From Microcaldota archaeon (GTDB lineage: Archaea; Micrarchaeota; Micrarchaeia; Micrarchaeales; Micrarchaeaceae), in NCBI GenBank assembly GCA_027317945.1, contig DAHVQB010000009.1, forward strand, positions 21,713 through 85,712: a stretch of DNA of 64,000 bases. The letters run 5' to 3'. Below the pieces are notes generated by a model that saw nothing but the letters and a program-made list of their open reading frames with translations, was not told the DNA's origin and made no database searches. Each line of letters begins with the position of its first letter. The stretch's first letter is position 1. This document shows positions 1-9,116 of this stretch, piece by piece. A program made the position numbers and the translations under genes.

Positions 1-396
1 ATGATAATATCATGGATATTCACTCCATGCCCCAACGCTACTAACTGGTGCAACCCGTCATTCTTGTACCTTGGTACGGCGTACGCGATACCCAACATAC
101 CCGCATCCACGTTCTTCACCACAACCACTGCGCAGCAGGGCACGGTAAGCCTGTCCGGCATATCGATAACATCTTTGAGCATGGGTGAATACGCCCAGAT
201 ACTGTCTGCAGCGATAGACCCGGCTACAGTAATAAGCAACGTGCTCGGCATGGCGGACCAAGTCGCGCAGTTCCTATTTACATCAGTGATGCTTTTTGCA
301 TTGGACATGACAGTAACAATGGGGTTCGGAGTCGGCCTGGCGAAGGCGCTTACAAGCGGCCTGGATGGGGCGTCGGCATTCTGGAGCAACGTATAG
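1..396 (+). CDS. C-terminal part of a VirB6/TrbL-like polytopic membrane protein (partial)
   Basis: The reading frame is open at the window edge, so the ATG at base 1 need not be the true start. What is visible is a short Cys-containing segment that is probably extracytoplasmic, then a hydrophobic segment (about residues 80-115), ending in a Gly/Ala-rich tail 'GASAFWSNV'. The end resembles the C-terminus of the protein encoded at 1984-3228 (a membrane helix, a small-residue linker, then a terminal Val/Ile). The gene is followed after 7 bp by another member of the same family, so I read it as the first visible member of a tandem family of five. The T4SS-like role is inferred from context and architecture, not from a recognisable catalytic motif. 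Confidence 0.6.
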   Translation: MIISWIFTPCPNATNWCNPSFLYLGTAYAIPNIPASTFFTTTTAQQGTVSLSGISITSLSMGEYAQILSAAIDPATVISNVLGMADQVAQFLFTSVMLFALDMTVTMGFGVGLAKALTSGLDGASAFWSNV

Positions 397-403
397 TGGG
401 TTC

Positions 404-1975
404 ATGTTAGTACTACCGAATTTAATATTGCAAAGCGCCATCGGCTCATGCGCGCAAGAGGCTGCCGCATCAGTGCCCACGAGCGCCTGCGCGGCGCAGA
501 CAAGCCTGGCCGCATTCATAATAATAGCAATACTGCTTGACGCGCTAATAGTCGCAGTCTGGTACATGCTTGGCTACATATTGAACGATCAGAGGATAAA
601 GGCCAACGCACGCGGCGAGTTCGTCCAGTTGATCGGCACAACGATATTGGTCGCTATAATAGTCGGGATCCTGGCATTTTTCGCATCTTTGTACATGTCA
701 TCTTACGGATCAGGGGTAATGAGCCCCAAGGCCATGTATTATACCTGCAATAACATAGCGTCAGGATCGAAGCTCACACTCTTCTCCGGCAATATGATCT
801 CCACAACTGCGGGCTCTCCTCCGCTTCCCTTAAACTCGCAATCCAACCTGCTTGAGGGTTCGCCTTCGTTCCCGGGCATATGTGCCATGGTAGCTAAACC
901 GGCCTCATTCACGCAGCAGATAGACTATCCATTGGCGGCTTCGGACGTGCTTATAGCGAACTTGACAAACCAGACGCTTGTAAATCTAAACGCGCTCTTC
1001 ACAATAGACACGTACCTTGGCTTCCTTGACAGCTTCACCCCTTTCGTCGAGCCGGCATGCTGGTCTAACCTGGAAGCCTGCCTCCTGCCCGGTTTGGGCA
1101 CCATAAACTTTGACATGAAGATATCATTCCAACCATTCGCTGGCTACGATCTCATATTCAATTCATACGGCCCTCTCGGAGACCTCCTTGCTCTCGCTTT
1201 CGAGTCATATGTCGCCCAGTTCGTTTTCCTGGTCGTGATGCTGTTTGTATGGCCTTACATGCTATTCATCGGTGTGGTACTCAGAGCCACTCCATTCACA
1301 AGGAAGATAGGGGGCCTATTCATAGCGATAGCAATAGGTGCCGTCATATTCCTTCCGGTGATGTACGCTATAGAGTACACGAACCTCTGCGCAGGGGTGC
1401 CGTACTATGTGCAAGGCGCCTCGGGCCAGCCGCTGTTCACCACCCCAGTTGGATGCACTCAGGTTAATCCGTCATCGTCTGCTGCACGCCAGCAAAGCAC
1501 CGCTGCATTCGCTTTCAACTCGTTCGCATACGGTTACAACGGCATAACTACGCTTCCTGCGAATTCGCCAACAACGGGCAACTACTATGATATAAACTTC
1601 TTCGTCATGCCCAACATGACATACATCGGTACGCATACGTACGACAGCAACAATGCCGCCTGTTGGCCCAGCGGCGGCATAGCCGCGTCAGAGCTTTCCG
1701 CGATGGGCTATTCGTTGTTACCGACGGCATTCGCATCCGCATTGCTTGGGGCATCCCCATCCGCGGTGTTGTCTTCATTCAACATAAACATATTCTGTTC
1801 GCAGCAGTCAGCGTTAAGTCTGCTCTACAACCTATTCCAGTCATACGGGGTAGTGGGCGTAAGCGCATACTTCATGCCACTCATAAACATGCTCGTTGTC
1901 ATATCGGCAGTCATAGGTCTTTCCGGCCTGCTTGGCGGTGACACTGAGCTGGCTGGGCTTGCAAAGTTAGTGTAA
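404..1975 (+). CDS. VirB6/CedA-like polytopic membrane protein, paralogue 2
   Basis: This 523-residue protein has a hydrophobic N-terminus (residues ~30-55), a second membrane segment at ~80-105, a long extracytoplasmic loop rich in Ser, Thr, Asn and Cys, a membrane core at ~270-335, a second Cys-containing loop, and hydrophobic helices at the C-terminus. The core contains the family signature 'VVLRATPFTRKIGG' at about residues 290-303. Start: an upstream in-frame extension exists, but the ATG at 404 lies 7 bp after the previous stop and avoids overlapping it. Neighbours on both sides are paralogues. VirB6/TrbL/CedA proteins form the inner-membrane channel of type IV secretion or DNA-import systems. 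Assignment here rests on topology, tandem context and the linked VirB4-like ATPase, so it is tentative. Confidence 0.75.
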   Translation: MLVLPNLILQSAIGSCAQEAAASVPTSACAAQTSLAAFIIIAILLDALIVAVWYMLGYILNDQRIKANARGEFVQLIGTTILVAIIVGILAFFASLYMSSYGSGVMSPKAMYYTCNNIASGSKLTLFSGNMISTTAGSPPLPLNSQSNLLEGSPSFPGICAMVAKPASFTQQIDYPLAASDVLIANLTNQTLVNLNALFTIDTYLGFLDSFTPFVEPACWSNLEACLLPGLGTINFDMKISFQPFAGYDLIFNSYGPLGDLLALAFESYVAQFVFLVVMLFVWPYMLFIGVVLRATPFTRKIGGLFIAIAIGAVIFLPVMYAIEYTNLCAGVPYYVQGASGQPLFTTPVGCTQVNPSSSAARQQSTAAFAFNSFAYGYNGITTLPANSPTTGNYYDINFFVMPNMTYIGTHTYDSNNAACWPSGGIAASELSAMGYSLLPTAFASALLGASPSAVLSSFNINIFCSQQSALSLLYNLFQSYGVVGVSAYFMPLINMLVVISAVIGLSGLLGGDTELAGLAKLV

Positions 1976-1983
1976 GTGGAACG

Positions 1984-3228
1984 ATGTCAAATAAAAGAGC
2001 GTTAATGTTATGCGTCGTCATCGCATTGTTTGTCGGTGCGCTTCAGATGCAATTAGCATCCGCCGCTGCGTCTCCAACTACTCCGACTACCCTATCTGAA
2101 GAATGCGTAGGCATAATCCCGCCACCCGGCACGCAGAGCCCAACAATAGTGAACATTGCAAGCTTCAGTTCGCTGATAGGCATATCAATGCTGATAATAC
2201 TTTTGATGACGGTCATAATAGCCATAGCCTATTCGCTGGGCCACGCGTTCGGCATAGACAAGCTCACAACTTTTGCAAAGACGGAGGCAGGCGAAATAGC
2301 AATAACCATAATCATTGTTGGCATATTCCTTGGCACATTCACGGCAACCAGTGCAATTGCGAATTCAAATCTGTTTGCGGCTGCAGGAAATTCGTTCAAC
2401 AGCAACATCTTCCTTGACGATTGCAATGCGGTGATGAGCTCGTCTGCGGCCCTGATATCCCCGGAACTGGCATTTGTGCTTGATACCGGATTCATAAGCA
2501 TGGCTTCTGGCGCATCAGTCAACCTTCAGTTCTCATCATTCGGGATATCCTTCCAGCCTTATGCCGGGGACCAGTTTCTTAGCTCCATAATGCAGACACT
2601 GGAGAACATCGGCGGCATCATGACCGGCCTGCTGTTCGGCATGGGCATATTCCTCGCAGTGATATACGGCCTATTCCCATTGTTCCTTTTCGCCGGCATA
2701 GTGCTAAGGACCCTGCCGATTACTAGACCTGCCGGCGGCGCGATGCTGGGCCTATTTGCAGCATTTTACATACTTCTGCCCATAATGCTCCACTTCTTCC
2801 TATTCTATAACAGCAACTACATAACAGACAGCACGATAACTGCACAGGGATTATGCCCAGTAAATGGGTTATCGACATCTACTACGCCTCCTCCGCCCAC
2901 CTCAACCTCGTCTACATCGCCGGTTCCGTGCAACACTGCGGGATTCTTCAGCGGCATAATTCCCCAGATTACAAAATTATCCACTGGCGCGCTTAGCGCA
3001 GCTATAGGCTTAGGTTCTACAGGAGCGAGTTCGCTGTCGATAATAGGCGCGCTGCTGAATGGCAACATAGTGCAGCTTTTCGTGCAGGACATAATAGAGC
3101 CAGTGTTCTATACGATGGTGGCTTTCATACTATCGCTTGTTATGGCGTATGACTTCATGGAAGCTGTCGGCGACCTGCTCGGCGCGCCAAGCCTGAATGC
3201 GAGCACCATGCTGAAAAATGTGATATGA
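1984..3228 (+). CDS. VirB6/CedA-like polytopic membrane protein, paralogue 3
   Basis: 414 residues. The N-terminus is a signal peptide-like segment (basic 'MSNKRALM', hydrophobic core, 'ASAAAS' cleavage region). A membrane helix follows at ~60-85, then a polar loop containing Glu, then another helix at ~97-115. The central core has the family motif 'IVLRTLPITRPAGG' near residues 237-250. A Pro/Thr/Ser-rich low-complexity loop around 295-320 is probably outside the cell. The C-terminal helices end in 'MLKNVI'. The gene starts 8 bp after the previous stop, and its stop overlaps the next start in an ATGA arrangement, which suggests translational coupling. Function is inferred as a channel subunit of a type IV secretion-like machine. 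Confidence 0.75.
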   Translation: MSNKRALMLCVVIALFVGALQMQLASAAASPTTPTTLSEECVGIIPPPGTQSPTIVNIASFSSLIGISMLIILLMTVIIAIAYSLGHAFGIDKLTTFAKTEAGEIAITIIIVGIFLGTFTATSAIANSNLFAAAGNSFNSNIFLDDCNAVMSSSAALISPELAFVLDTGFISMASGASVNLQFSSFGISFQPYAGDQFLSSIMQTLENIGGIMTGLLFGMGIFLAVIYGLFPLFLFAGIVLRTLPITRPAGGAMLGLFAAFYILLPIMLHFFLFYNSNYITDSTITAQGLCPVNGLSTSTTPPPPTSTSSTSPVPCNTAGFFSGIIPQITKLSTGALSAAIGLGSTGASSLSIIGALLNGNIVQLFVQDIIEPVFYTMVAFILSLVMAYDFMEAVGDLLGAPSLNASTMLKNVI

Positions 3229-4394
3229 ATATGTCAAATGCAAAATTTGCAATAGCCTTGATGTGCGCCTTTATGTTGGCAGCGTGCGCAGTGGGCGATG
3301 CATCCGCAGGCGATCTGCATTACGCGTCCGCGCCCCAATACCTGATGAACGGCCCCACGTTGATGGCAGCTTCATCCCTGCCACTTGCATTGACGAGTTG
3401 GGAGGGCATAGCAGTAATAGCGGTGCTCCTGATAATAGCTATAGCTGCAATAGTCTACATGCTGGCAGGCGCAACAGGAAGCGCCACGGCAAGGACATGG
3501 TCGAAGATGCAGATATACGAAGCATTCGTTTCGATATTGCTAATCGGCATATTCGGGGCACTGTCATACATGTTCTTCCTGAACCCACAGGGCGCCTTCG
3601 CCGGCGCCGGGCTATTGCCCGGCAACGTCATAACGCATACCGGATGCTATGCCAGCAACGTAAATAACATATACAACTTATCCGCTTGCGACATGGGGGC
3701 GTTCATGGTGAACGCTACAAACTATTTCGCCACAATATACTACGTAGGTTTCATAGCTGCCGCCACTGTGCCTGGCGTAATAATAAACGCAACTCCCTTC
3801 ACCGTGATAGGCCAAGGGACAGTGTCATTCCAGCTGGGCACCCCAAGCTTCCTTCCGTCATCGCTTGAGTCCATGTTCGAGACGGGCGCCTCGGGCCTGC
3901 TTTTCCTAATACTGCTTAACCAGATACAAATGATACTGATATCTGGCTCCCTCCTATTCCTGTCGCTGTTCATGGTGCTTGGTCTGGTGGCAAGATGCTT
4001 CGGATTCACGCGGACATTCGGCGGTTCGCTGATCGCGTTGGGCCTCGGCCTCGGCCTGGTATATCCAATGTTGATCAGCATGACCTACGGTTTCATAGAT
4101 GTCCAACTCCAGTCGGCCAGCTGGGTCACTCTAGCAGGCGCCATATTCAGCACTCTGTATACGATGGTGCTGGGCACAGGGGTATCATGCACGGTCAATG
4201 TGGCCCAGGCAGCTGTCCAGTCATCAACGTGCGGATATCTTGATACTGCGGTGCTCACCACGGGATATCTTATAGTGGGATTGCTGATAATACCTCTGCT
4301 TAACTTCGCCATACTGGATGCATTCATCGTTGACTTCTCAAGGGCCATGGGAGAGCGCGTAGACTTCATGTCGATGATAGGTAGTGTGATATGA
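3225..4394 (+). CDS. VirB6/CedA-like polytopic membrane protein, paralogue 4
   Basis: 389 residues. The N-terminus looks like a signal peptide; 'MLAACAVGDASA' could also be read as a lipobox-like stretch. A membrane helix lies at ~65-85, a loop with 'YEAFVSILL' follows, and then a second helix. The extracytoplasmic loop carries several Asn-X-Ser/Thr sequons. The core holds a variant family motif 'LVARCFGFTRTFGG' near residue 253, followed by a Gly/Leu-rich helix. The gene is linked by 4-bp ATGA overlaps to the paralogues on both sides, so the genes are almost certainly co-transcribed. A second ATG two codons in (3231) is an alternative start. Role as a type IV secretion-like channel protein is inferred from family architecture. 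Confidence 0.75.
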   Translation: MNMSNAKFAIALMCAFMLAACAVGDASAGDLHYASAPQYLMNGPTLMAASSLPLALTSWEGIAVIAVLLIIAIAAIVYMLAGATGSATARTWSKMQIYEAFVSILLIGIFGALSYMFFLNPQGAFAGAGLLPGNVITHTGCYASNVNNIYNLSACDMGAFMVNATNYFATIYYVGFIAAATVPGVIINATPFTVIGQGTVSFQLGTPSFLPSSLESMFETGASGLLFLILLNQIQMILISGSLLFLSLFMVLGLVARCFGFTRTFGGSLIALGLGLGLVYPMLISMTYGFIDVQLQSASWVTLAGAIFSTLYTMVLGTGVSCTVNVAQAAVQSSTCGYLDTAVLTTGYLIVGLLIIPLLNFAILDAFIVDFSRAMGERVDFMSMIGSVI

Positions 4395-5503
4395 CATACG
4401 GCAAACTTTTACCTAAAGCCGCGGTGCTCCTTGCCGCGTTGCTCATAGTCGCAGCTCTGCCTCTTCCGGTCAATGCCGCCACATCAGGCAGCTGCAGTTC
4501 ATATCCATCCAGCCTGGCAGGCCAACTAAGTGCAGAGCCATGGTACTGCCCGATAAACCAGCAGATATCATCGGAATGGGCCGCAGACCTGCCATTCGTG
4601 TTCATCGCGGTCCTGTTGTCGTTCGCTGTCGCAACGCTGATAATAATGATAGGGGTGGCAGCGAAGAGCGACGCCGTTAGGAACTTCGGGATAGGCGAGC
4701 TTTACGAGGCCGTGGCAAGCGCCATAATAGTGCTCTTGTTCATCTACATATGCGCAACGCTGTTTGGCCTGCTTCCAGGGGAGATAGTGGGCCCGATAAA
4801 TCCGTACGGCACTTCCCTCGGATTGATAAGCAATACGATAAACTCAGCGGAGACAATGTACACCAGCCTGTACAACGCCTATAGCGGCGCGGCTTACGCT
4901 GCTTCCGTGAATTTCTACATCGAGTTCCCAGAATCCACATTCTTCTCCTCATTCGCCACATTCGTGAACGCGGTAAAAGAAGAAGGTCTTCAGATAACCG
5001 TCATGGAACCGGTGCAAGTCATAGCAGGGGTCATCAGCAATGCCATCCTGGTGCTATGGTCCGAGTATTATCTCATAGTATTCTTTTCCGTTGCGGCCAT
5101 ACCAGTGTTCCTTATACCGGGGGTCCTGTTCAGGACGTTCCTGCCGACGCGGCCTTTCGGCGGCATGCTCATAGCGCTTGGCATAGGGTTCTACCTTGTA
5201 ATGCCGACGCTCTTCGCCGTAGCGTTCTACTTCACCACGCCAGGGGTGGTGAGTACGCTAAATTCCGTCAGCTCAAACCTGAACGTGCTGGGTGCGGGCA
5301 GCGGCGTGATCAACAACGGTCAGCCCGGCGGCCCGATACAATACCAATTGCAGCAGGTCGAGCCGGAGATGAGCTCATTCTGGCTGATGATACTGTTCTT
5401 CCCTGGCCTGATAATAGCGCTCACATACTCTTTCGTAACGCAGTTGGCGAACTTCATAGGCGGCGTGTCATACACCGGAAGCAGGCTGAGGTCGTTCATA
5501 TGA
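4391..5503 (+). CDS. VirB6/CedA-like polytopic membrane protein, paralogue 5
   Basis: 370 residues. A signal peptide-like N-terminus ends near 'LPVNAATS', followed by a Cys-containing segment, a helix at ~70-90, the conserved polar loop 'IGELYEAVAS', and a second helix. The core motif is 'VLFRTFLPTRPFGG' around residues 243-256, followed by a Gly-rich helix as in the other members. The C-terminus ends in 'GSRLRSFI'. It overlaps the upstream gene by 4 bp (ATGA) and is the last of the five tandem paralogues. About 100 bp without an obvious gene separates it from the two-TM proteins downstream. The role is inferred as for its paralogues. Confidence 0.75.
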   Translation: MTYGKLLPKAAVLLAALLIVAALPLPVNAATSGSCSSYPSSLAGQLSAEPWYCPINQQISSEWAADLPFVFIAVLLSFAVATLIIMIGVAAKSDAVRNFGIGELYEAVASAIIVLLFIYICATLFGLLPGEIVGPINPYGTSLGLISNTINSAETMYTSLYNAYSGAAYAASVNFYIEFPESTFFSSFATFVNAVKEEGLQITVMEPVQVIAGVISNAILVLWSEYYLIVFFSVAAIPVFLIPGVLFRTFLPTRPFGGMLIALGIGFYLVMPTLFAVAFYFTTPGVVSTLNSVSSNLNVLGAGSGVINNGQPGGPIQYQLQQVEPEMSSFWLMILFFPGLIIALTYSFVTQLANFIGGVSYTGSRLRSFI

Positions 5504-5602
5504 TGGCAAGTATGTCATGCGGAAGGCTTGGCGGATGGCACAGCAAAGTTAATAAAGATTAAGTGATAAGGTAGATGCGCGATAATCTAGGGTTGGGGTC
5601 CG

Positions 5603-6433
5603 ATGCAGATCAAAATATTTGTGCTCATGGCCTTCCTTGGCATGTCCATATTCTTCATAGCCCTTGCGGCAGCCCTCCCGCCCGGCATAATGTTCGACAT
5701 CCTTAAGATATTATTGCTCGCCATAGGCCTCATGTTCGATGTCATAGCTTTCGCATCAAGATTCTACACATACCTATTGATACCTGCCGTGAAGCAGAGG
5801 AGCAGGAATATAGTCCTAAGCGATGAGGAGCCTTACAACATATCCCCGTCCGCAGATTCCATAATGCACAAGGAGGGCTCAGAGTTCGTAGCTACGGTGT
5901 ACGTTGCCATACCTTTGTACCGCTCGGCCACCGAGATGAGCGACGAGGAGAAGATGGACTTCACCAAGCAGGTGAGCAGGCTGGTGGGGGTCTCGAAGGA
6001 CACCGTGCGCTTCACCTCTGAACTTTACGTGATGAACAAGGATGCGTACATACAGACGCTTAAGGATACGATAAATTCATTGGAGAACGAGGCCGTCGAG
6101 CTGACTAACAAGAAGGACAAGGCGAAGGAGCTGGACCGCACGAAAGGAAAGCTGGCGATGTGGCACAACATGCTTGATAACATAGAGAAAGCGCAGTCGC
6201 TTGAGCTGATAACGTATGCAGCCATATCCGCCAAAGGGACAAAAGAGTTCGAGGCCGTTAGCATAGCACAGCAGAGGGCCAGGGAGATGATGGCAGGCGT
6301 GGGCTCCGTATTCGGGGTGACGCCGAGCGTAGTCATCGGCCAGGAACTTCTCAAGTTCATAGAGCCGGAGTACCTAATACCGTTCTCCACTGTGAGCGAG
6401 CAGCTCAGCAAGAACATACAACAGGTGATGTGA
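5603..6433 (+). CDS. Two-TM membrane protein with coiled-coil cytoplasmic domain (VirB3/VirB4-N-like candidate)
   Basis: 276 residues. Two hydrophobic helices at the N-terminus (about 1-25 and 30-65) are followed by a soluble region with a charged coiled coil (~150-200) and a C-terminal alpha/beta segment ending 'IPFSTVSEQLSKN'. It starts with ATG after 'ttggggtccg'. It overlaps the next gene by 4 bp, and the two proteins share the layout of two helices, a linker, a charged helix and a final domain, so they are probable paralogues. In type IV secretion systems VirB3 (two TM) sits with the N-terminal domain of VirB4. The ATPase two genes downstream lacks that N-terminal domain, so this protein may supply it. 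That link is a hypothesis from architecture and order only. Confidence 0.7.
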   Translation: MQIKIFVLMAFLGMSIFFIALAAALPPGIMFDILKILLLAIGLMFDVIAFASRFYTYLLIPAVKQRSRNIVLSDEEPYNISPSADSIMHKEGSEFVATVYVAIPLYRSATEMSDEEKMDFTKQVSRLVGVSKDTVRFTSELYVMNKDAYIQTLKDTINSLENEAVELTNKKDKAKELDRTKGKLAMWHNMLDNIEKAQSLELITYAAISAKGTKEFEAVSIAQQRAREMMAGVGSVFGVTPSVVIGQELLKFIEPEYLIPFSTVSEQLSKNIQQVM

Positions 6434-7263
6434 TGGATGAAGAGGCAATAATGTACCTTATATTGACATTCCTCATAGCGCTAATAGTATTCCTCGTGCT
6501 GCCATCGTTCGGCGGCGGGATATTCAGCATAATAGCAATAATACTGACGCTCATCGCCATTGTCTTAATAGTGATGTTGAACTGGGCCGACTTCATAATA
6601 TTCCCATTGGTGACCAACGCACTAGGCATCACGTTCCAGCCGGCAAGGAACTACAAGATAGTCAAGAGCCAGGACGCCATAGTGAAGAACGTGAACGGCC
6701 TCTATTATGCCACAGGATACGTGACCGGAAACCTGTTCCCCTATGTGTTCAAGCTGGAATCCAGGCAGGAAGAGGAGGACAGGAAGATGCTCGCTGCACC
6801 GGACATATGGGAACGCGCGATAATGAATATAGGTTTCCCTTTCAAGTTCCATGTGCTTTCATCAGGCCTTGACATACAGAACGTCAGGGACGAGCTTGAG
6901 GGCAGGCGGTCCTATCAGGAGTTCCAGCTGTCAAGGGCGCAGCAAGGCAACGCCAATGAGATGGCAGTCACGGAGCTTAGGAGGAAGATAAGCGTGCTGC
7001 AGACGAAGATAGACAGGATATCGCAAGGAGAGAAGCCCATCGCCACGGTGATGTACTTCGAAACGACGGCCGTGGACGTATCCGAGAAGGCAGCAGCGGA
7101 CAGGCTCAATGCCCAGATAAAGAGCCTCCAGGTGGCCTTCAGCGGCATGGACCTGCAGTTGTCCAAGGTCGTAGGCAGGGAGCTGTACACGCTGTTCTCA
7201 TTCAACTTCTCGATGCCGACAAGCCTCGAGGAGCTTTCAGCATTTTTCGATAGGCAATCATGA
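6430..7263 (+). CDS. Two-TM membrane protein with coiled-coil cytoplasmic domain, paralogue
   Basis: 277 residues. The start overlaps the upstream stop (ATGA). Two close hydrophobic helices (about 7-30 and 33-58) are followed by a soluble domain with a charged helix around residues 160-200 ('VTELRRKISVLQTKIDRI') and a C-terminal region with 'VVGRELYTLFS' and 'MPTSLEELS'. The helix-strand-helix pattern of the last 120 residues resembles the general layout of VirB4 N-terminal domains, but I cannot confirm homology by eye. The VirB4-like ATPase begins 20 bp downstream. Confidence 0.7.
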   Translation: MMDEEAIMYLILTFLIALIVFLVLPSFGGGIFSIIAIILTLIAIVLIVMLNWADFIIFPLVTNALGITFQPARNYKIVKSQDAIVKNVNGLYYATGYVTGNLFPYVFKLESRQEEEDRKMLAAPDIWERAIMNIGFPFKFHVLSSGLDIQNVRDELEGRRSYQEFQLSRAQQGNANEMAVTELRRKISVLQTKIDRISQGEKPIATVMYFETTAVDVSEKAAADRLNAQIKSLQVAFSGMDLQLSKVVGRELYTLFSFNFSMPTSLEELSAFFDRQS

Positions 7264-7283
7264 TGTTTTACACGGTGGTATAA

Positions 7284-8795
7284 GTGACATTACTTAAGTT
7301 GCAGAGCATAATGAGCAATGAGGTGGCCAAGCGGGCTTTCTTCTCCAGGCCGCCGGAGCCTCCGGTAAGCGCGCTAATGACGGACCCTTTCAAGTCGCTG
7401 TATGTCGGCACCACAAAGATATTCAAGGTTCCGTTCACGTGGTCTTTCCTAAATCTGACCAACCCTCACATAGCAGTTGTCGGTATAACGGGTTCAGGTA
7501 AGTCATATTTCGTCAAGACGCTCCTGATAAGGGCCAGTTACGTATGGGACAGCAATGCCGTCATAATAGACTGGGCCGGGGAGTACAAGGCATGGGTGAA
7601 GCAGAGCGGCGGGATAGTGGTATCATTAGCCAAGGGTGACTACATAAACATAATGGACCTGTCGGGCATGAAGCCGCTGGATAGGACCAAGCAGATAATG
7701 AATTCGCTAGACATACTTACCGACATATCACAGTTCCCAGAGCAGAAGAGGCTGACAGAGGAAGCCATAGAGCAGTCGTACGCCAACTTAGGTTTCATAG
7801 TATCGGAGAAACCGCAGGAAGACAAGGAGGCGCCTACACTGAAAGACACGATATCGCTGTTGGAGGAGAAGCTGCAGGAAGGCACCTACGAGTACCCTGC
7901 GGAGCTGGAGAATACGATATACAGGCTCAGGCAGTTCGCGAGGGAGGGAGAGGACTATTTCGCAAGGAAGAGCACCATAGATCTTGGCAAGCTGACCGGA
8001 TCTGGCTTGGTCGACATAGACCTGTCCGGCTTGCCTGATGAGAAGTTCAGGGCCCTGGCCGGTCTTTTCATACTTCAGACTATGAAGGAACGCATGAGGA
8101 GCGAGGGATGGAGCGAGAACAAGGGTCTGAAGACCATCGTGGTGCTGGACGAGGCCTGGAAGATAGCTAGCGACGAGAAGAGCGACGCGATAATGATAGT
8201 TAGGGAGGGCAGGAAGTACCAGTTCGGGTTGATAGTTGCATCACAGAACCCGACCGACATAAACGAGGCCATATTCTCCAACGTCGGCACGACGTTCATA
8301 CTTAGGATAAAATTCGAGAAGTTCCTGAACTACCTGCAAGGCTCGCTGAATTTTTCCGGCTTCATACGCAACGAGATAGGGAAGTTCGGCGTCGGCCAGG
8401 CAGCCGTGGAGATGGCATTCCAGACAGCGATAAGGTTCCCAGAGACGTTCATACTCGAGAAAATACACGGCGAGGAACCGCTTTACGTATACACGATAGA
8501 CATGTCCGACGTGCTAACGCAGGCCGAGGTGGCCGCCGGCGTGATGACGCGCGACTACCAGTTCGAGAAGGAGGAGCTTAAGGACAGGCTGGTGGACTAC
8601 AACATCACAAGCGAAGGCATAAACAGTATATTGTCTGCGTTCGACAGCAGCGGCAGGAGCATGAAGATGCTTGACATGCTGCGCATGGCTAAGGACATAG
8701 GCGGAGTGTCAAACGAGAACATGGTGTCCTTCCTGAAGTCGCTGAGCATAGAAGACCTGCTCATAACAAGGATAATAAGCATGATCGGTGTGTGA
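7284..8795 (+). CDS. VirB4/CedB/HerA-like ATPase of a type IV secretion-like system
   Basis: 503 residues, GTG start preceded by 'ggtggta'; an in-frame ATG at 7311 is the alternative. Walker A 'GITGSGKS' lies at residues ~69-76 and is followed by 'VIIDWAGEYKAW', as in the HerA/VirB4 clade. Walker B is 'VVLDEAWK' at ~285, and 'REGRKYQFGLIVASQNPTD' follows, matching the VirB4/HerA pattern of an Arg/Lys-rich motif and sensor Gln. VirB4-type ATPases power type IV secretion; CedB is the archaeal DNA-import relative. The protein starts only ~68 residues before Walker A, so it lacks the usual large VirB4 N-terminal domain. It sits directly behind the two-TM genes and is 3 bp from the next gene, consistent with one operon. 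ATPase identity is secure; VirB4/CedB rather than plain HerA follows from the motifs and membrane neighbours. Confidence 0.88.
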   Translation: MTLLKLQSIMSNEVAKRAFFSRPPEPPVSALMTDPFKSLYVGTTKIFKVPFTWSFLNLTNPHIAVVGITGSGKSYFVKTLLIRASYVWDSNAVIIDWAGEYKAWVKQSGGIVVSLAKGDYINIMDLSGMKPLDRTKQIMNSLDILTDISQFPEQKRLTEEAIEQSYANLGFIVSEKPQEDKEAPTLKDTISLLEEKLQEGTYEYPAELENTIYRLRQFAREGEDYFARKSTIDLGKLTGSGLVDIDLSGLPDEKFRALAGLFILQTMKERMRSEGWSENKGLKTIVVLDEAWKIASDEKSDAIMIVREGRKYQFGLIVASQNPTDINEAIFSNVGTTFILRIKFEKFLNYLQGSLNFSGFIRNEIGKFGVGQAAVEMAFQTAIRFPETFILEKIHGEEPLYVYTIDMSDVLTQAEVAAGVMTRDYQFEKEELKDRLVDYNITSEGINSILSAFDSSGRSMKMLDMLRMAKDIGGVSNENMVSFLKSLSIEDLLITRIISMIGV

Positions 8796-8798
8796 AGG

Positions 8799-9110
8799 AT
8801 GGCCGATAACGCTGAAACGTTCACGATAAGCAGGCCCGAGCTCAGGCGCATGCTAACGGCTTTCGGGGTGACTGAGAAGAACATGGCCGCGCTGTTCAGC
8901 TCCATGGAGAAGGCCCACAGGCACATAAACATAATAGCTTTCGTAAGCATGCTTGAAAAGGCCGGGTTGGACAGGGACGAGGCAAGCAACTTATTCAGGA
9001 GGCTCAACATGGGCGACATAACGATAAAGAGGGCTTTCGACCTGGTAGACGAGGAGCGCATAAACTCCGAAACGGGCAGGCTTTACGATGTGACGGTGGA
9101 CGTAAGTTGA
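8799..9110 (+). CDS. Small helical protein of the T4SS-like operon, function unknown
   Basis: 103 residues, ATG start 3 bp after the ATPase stop with 'gaagg' upstream. The protein is charged and predicted to be mostly helical. It has no membrane segment, no Cys motif and no recognisable family signature. The pattern 'FVSMLEKAGLDRDEASNLFRRLNMGDI' (in parts) reads like two small helical bundles. It is translationally adjacent to the ATPase and to the zinc-ribbon membrane gene, so I expect an accessory or adaptor role in the same machine. Confidence 0.7.
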   Translation: MADNAETFTISRPELRRMLTAFGVTEKNMAALFSSMEKAHRHINIIAFVSMLEKAGLDRDEASNLFRRLNMGDITIKRAFDLVDEERINSETGRLYDVTVDVS

Positions 9111-9116
9111 TTGGCC

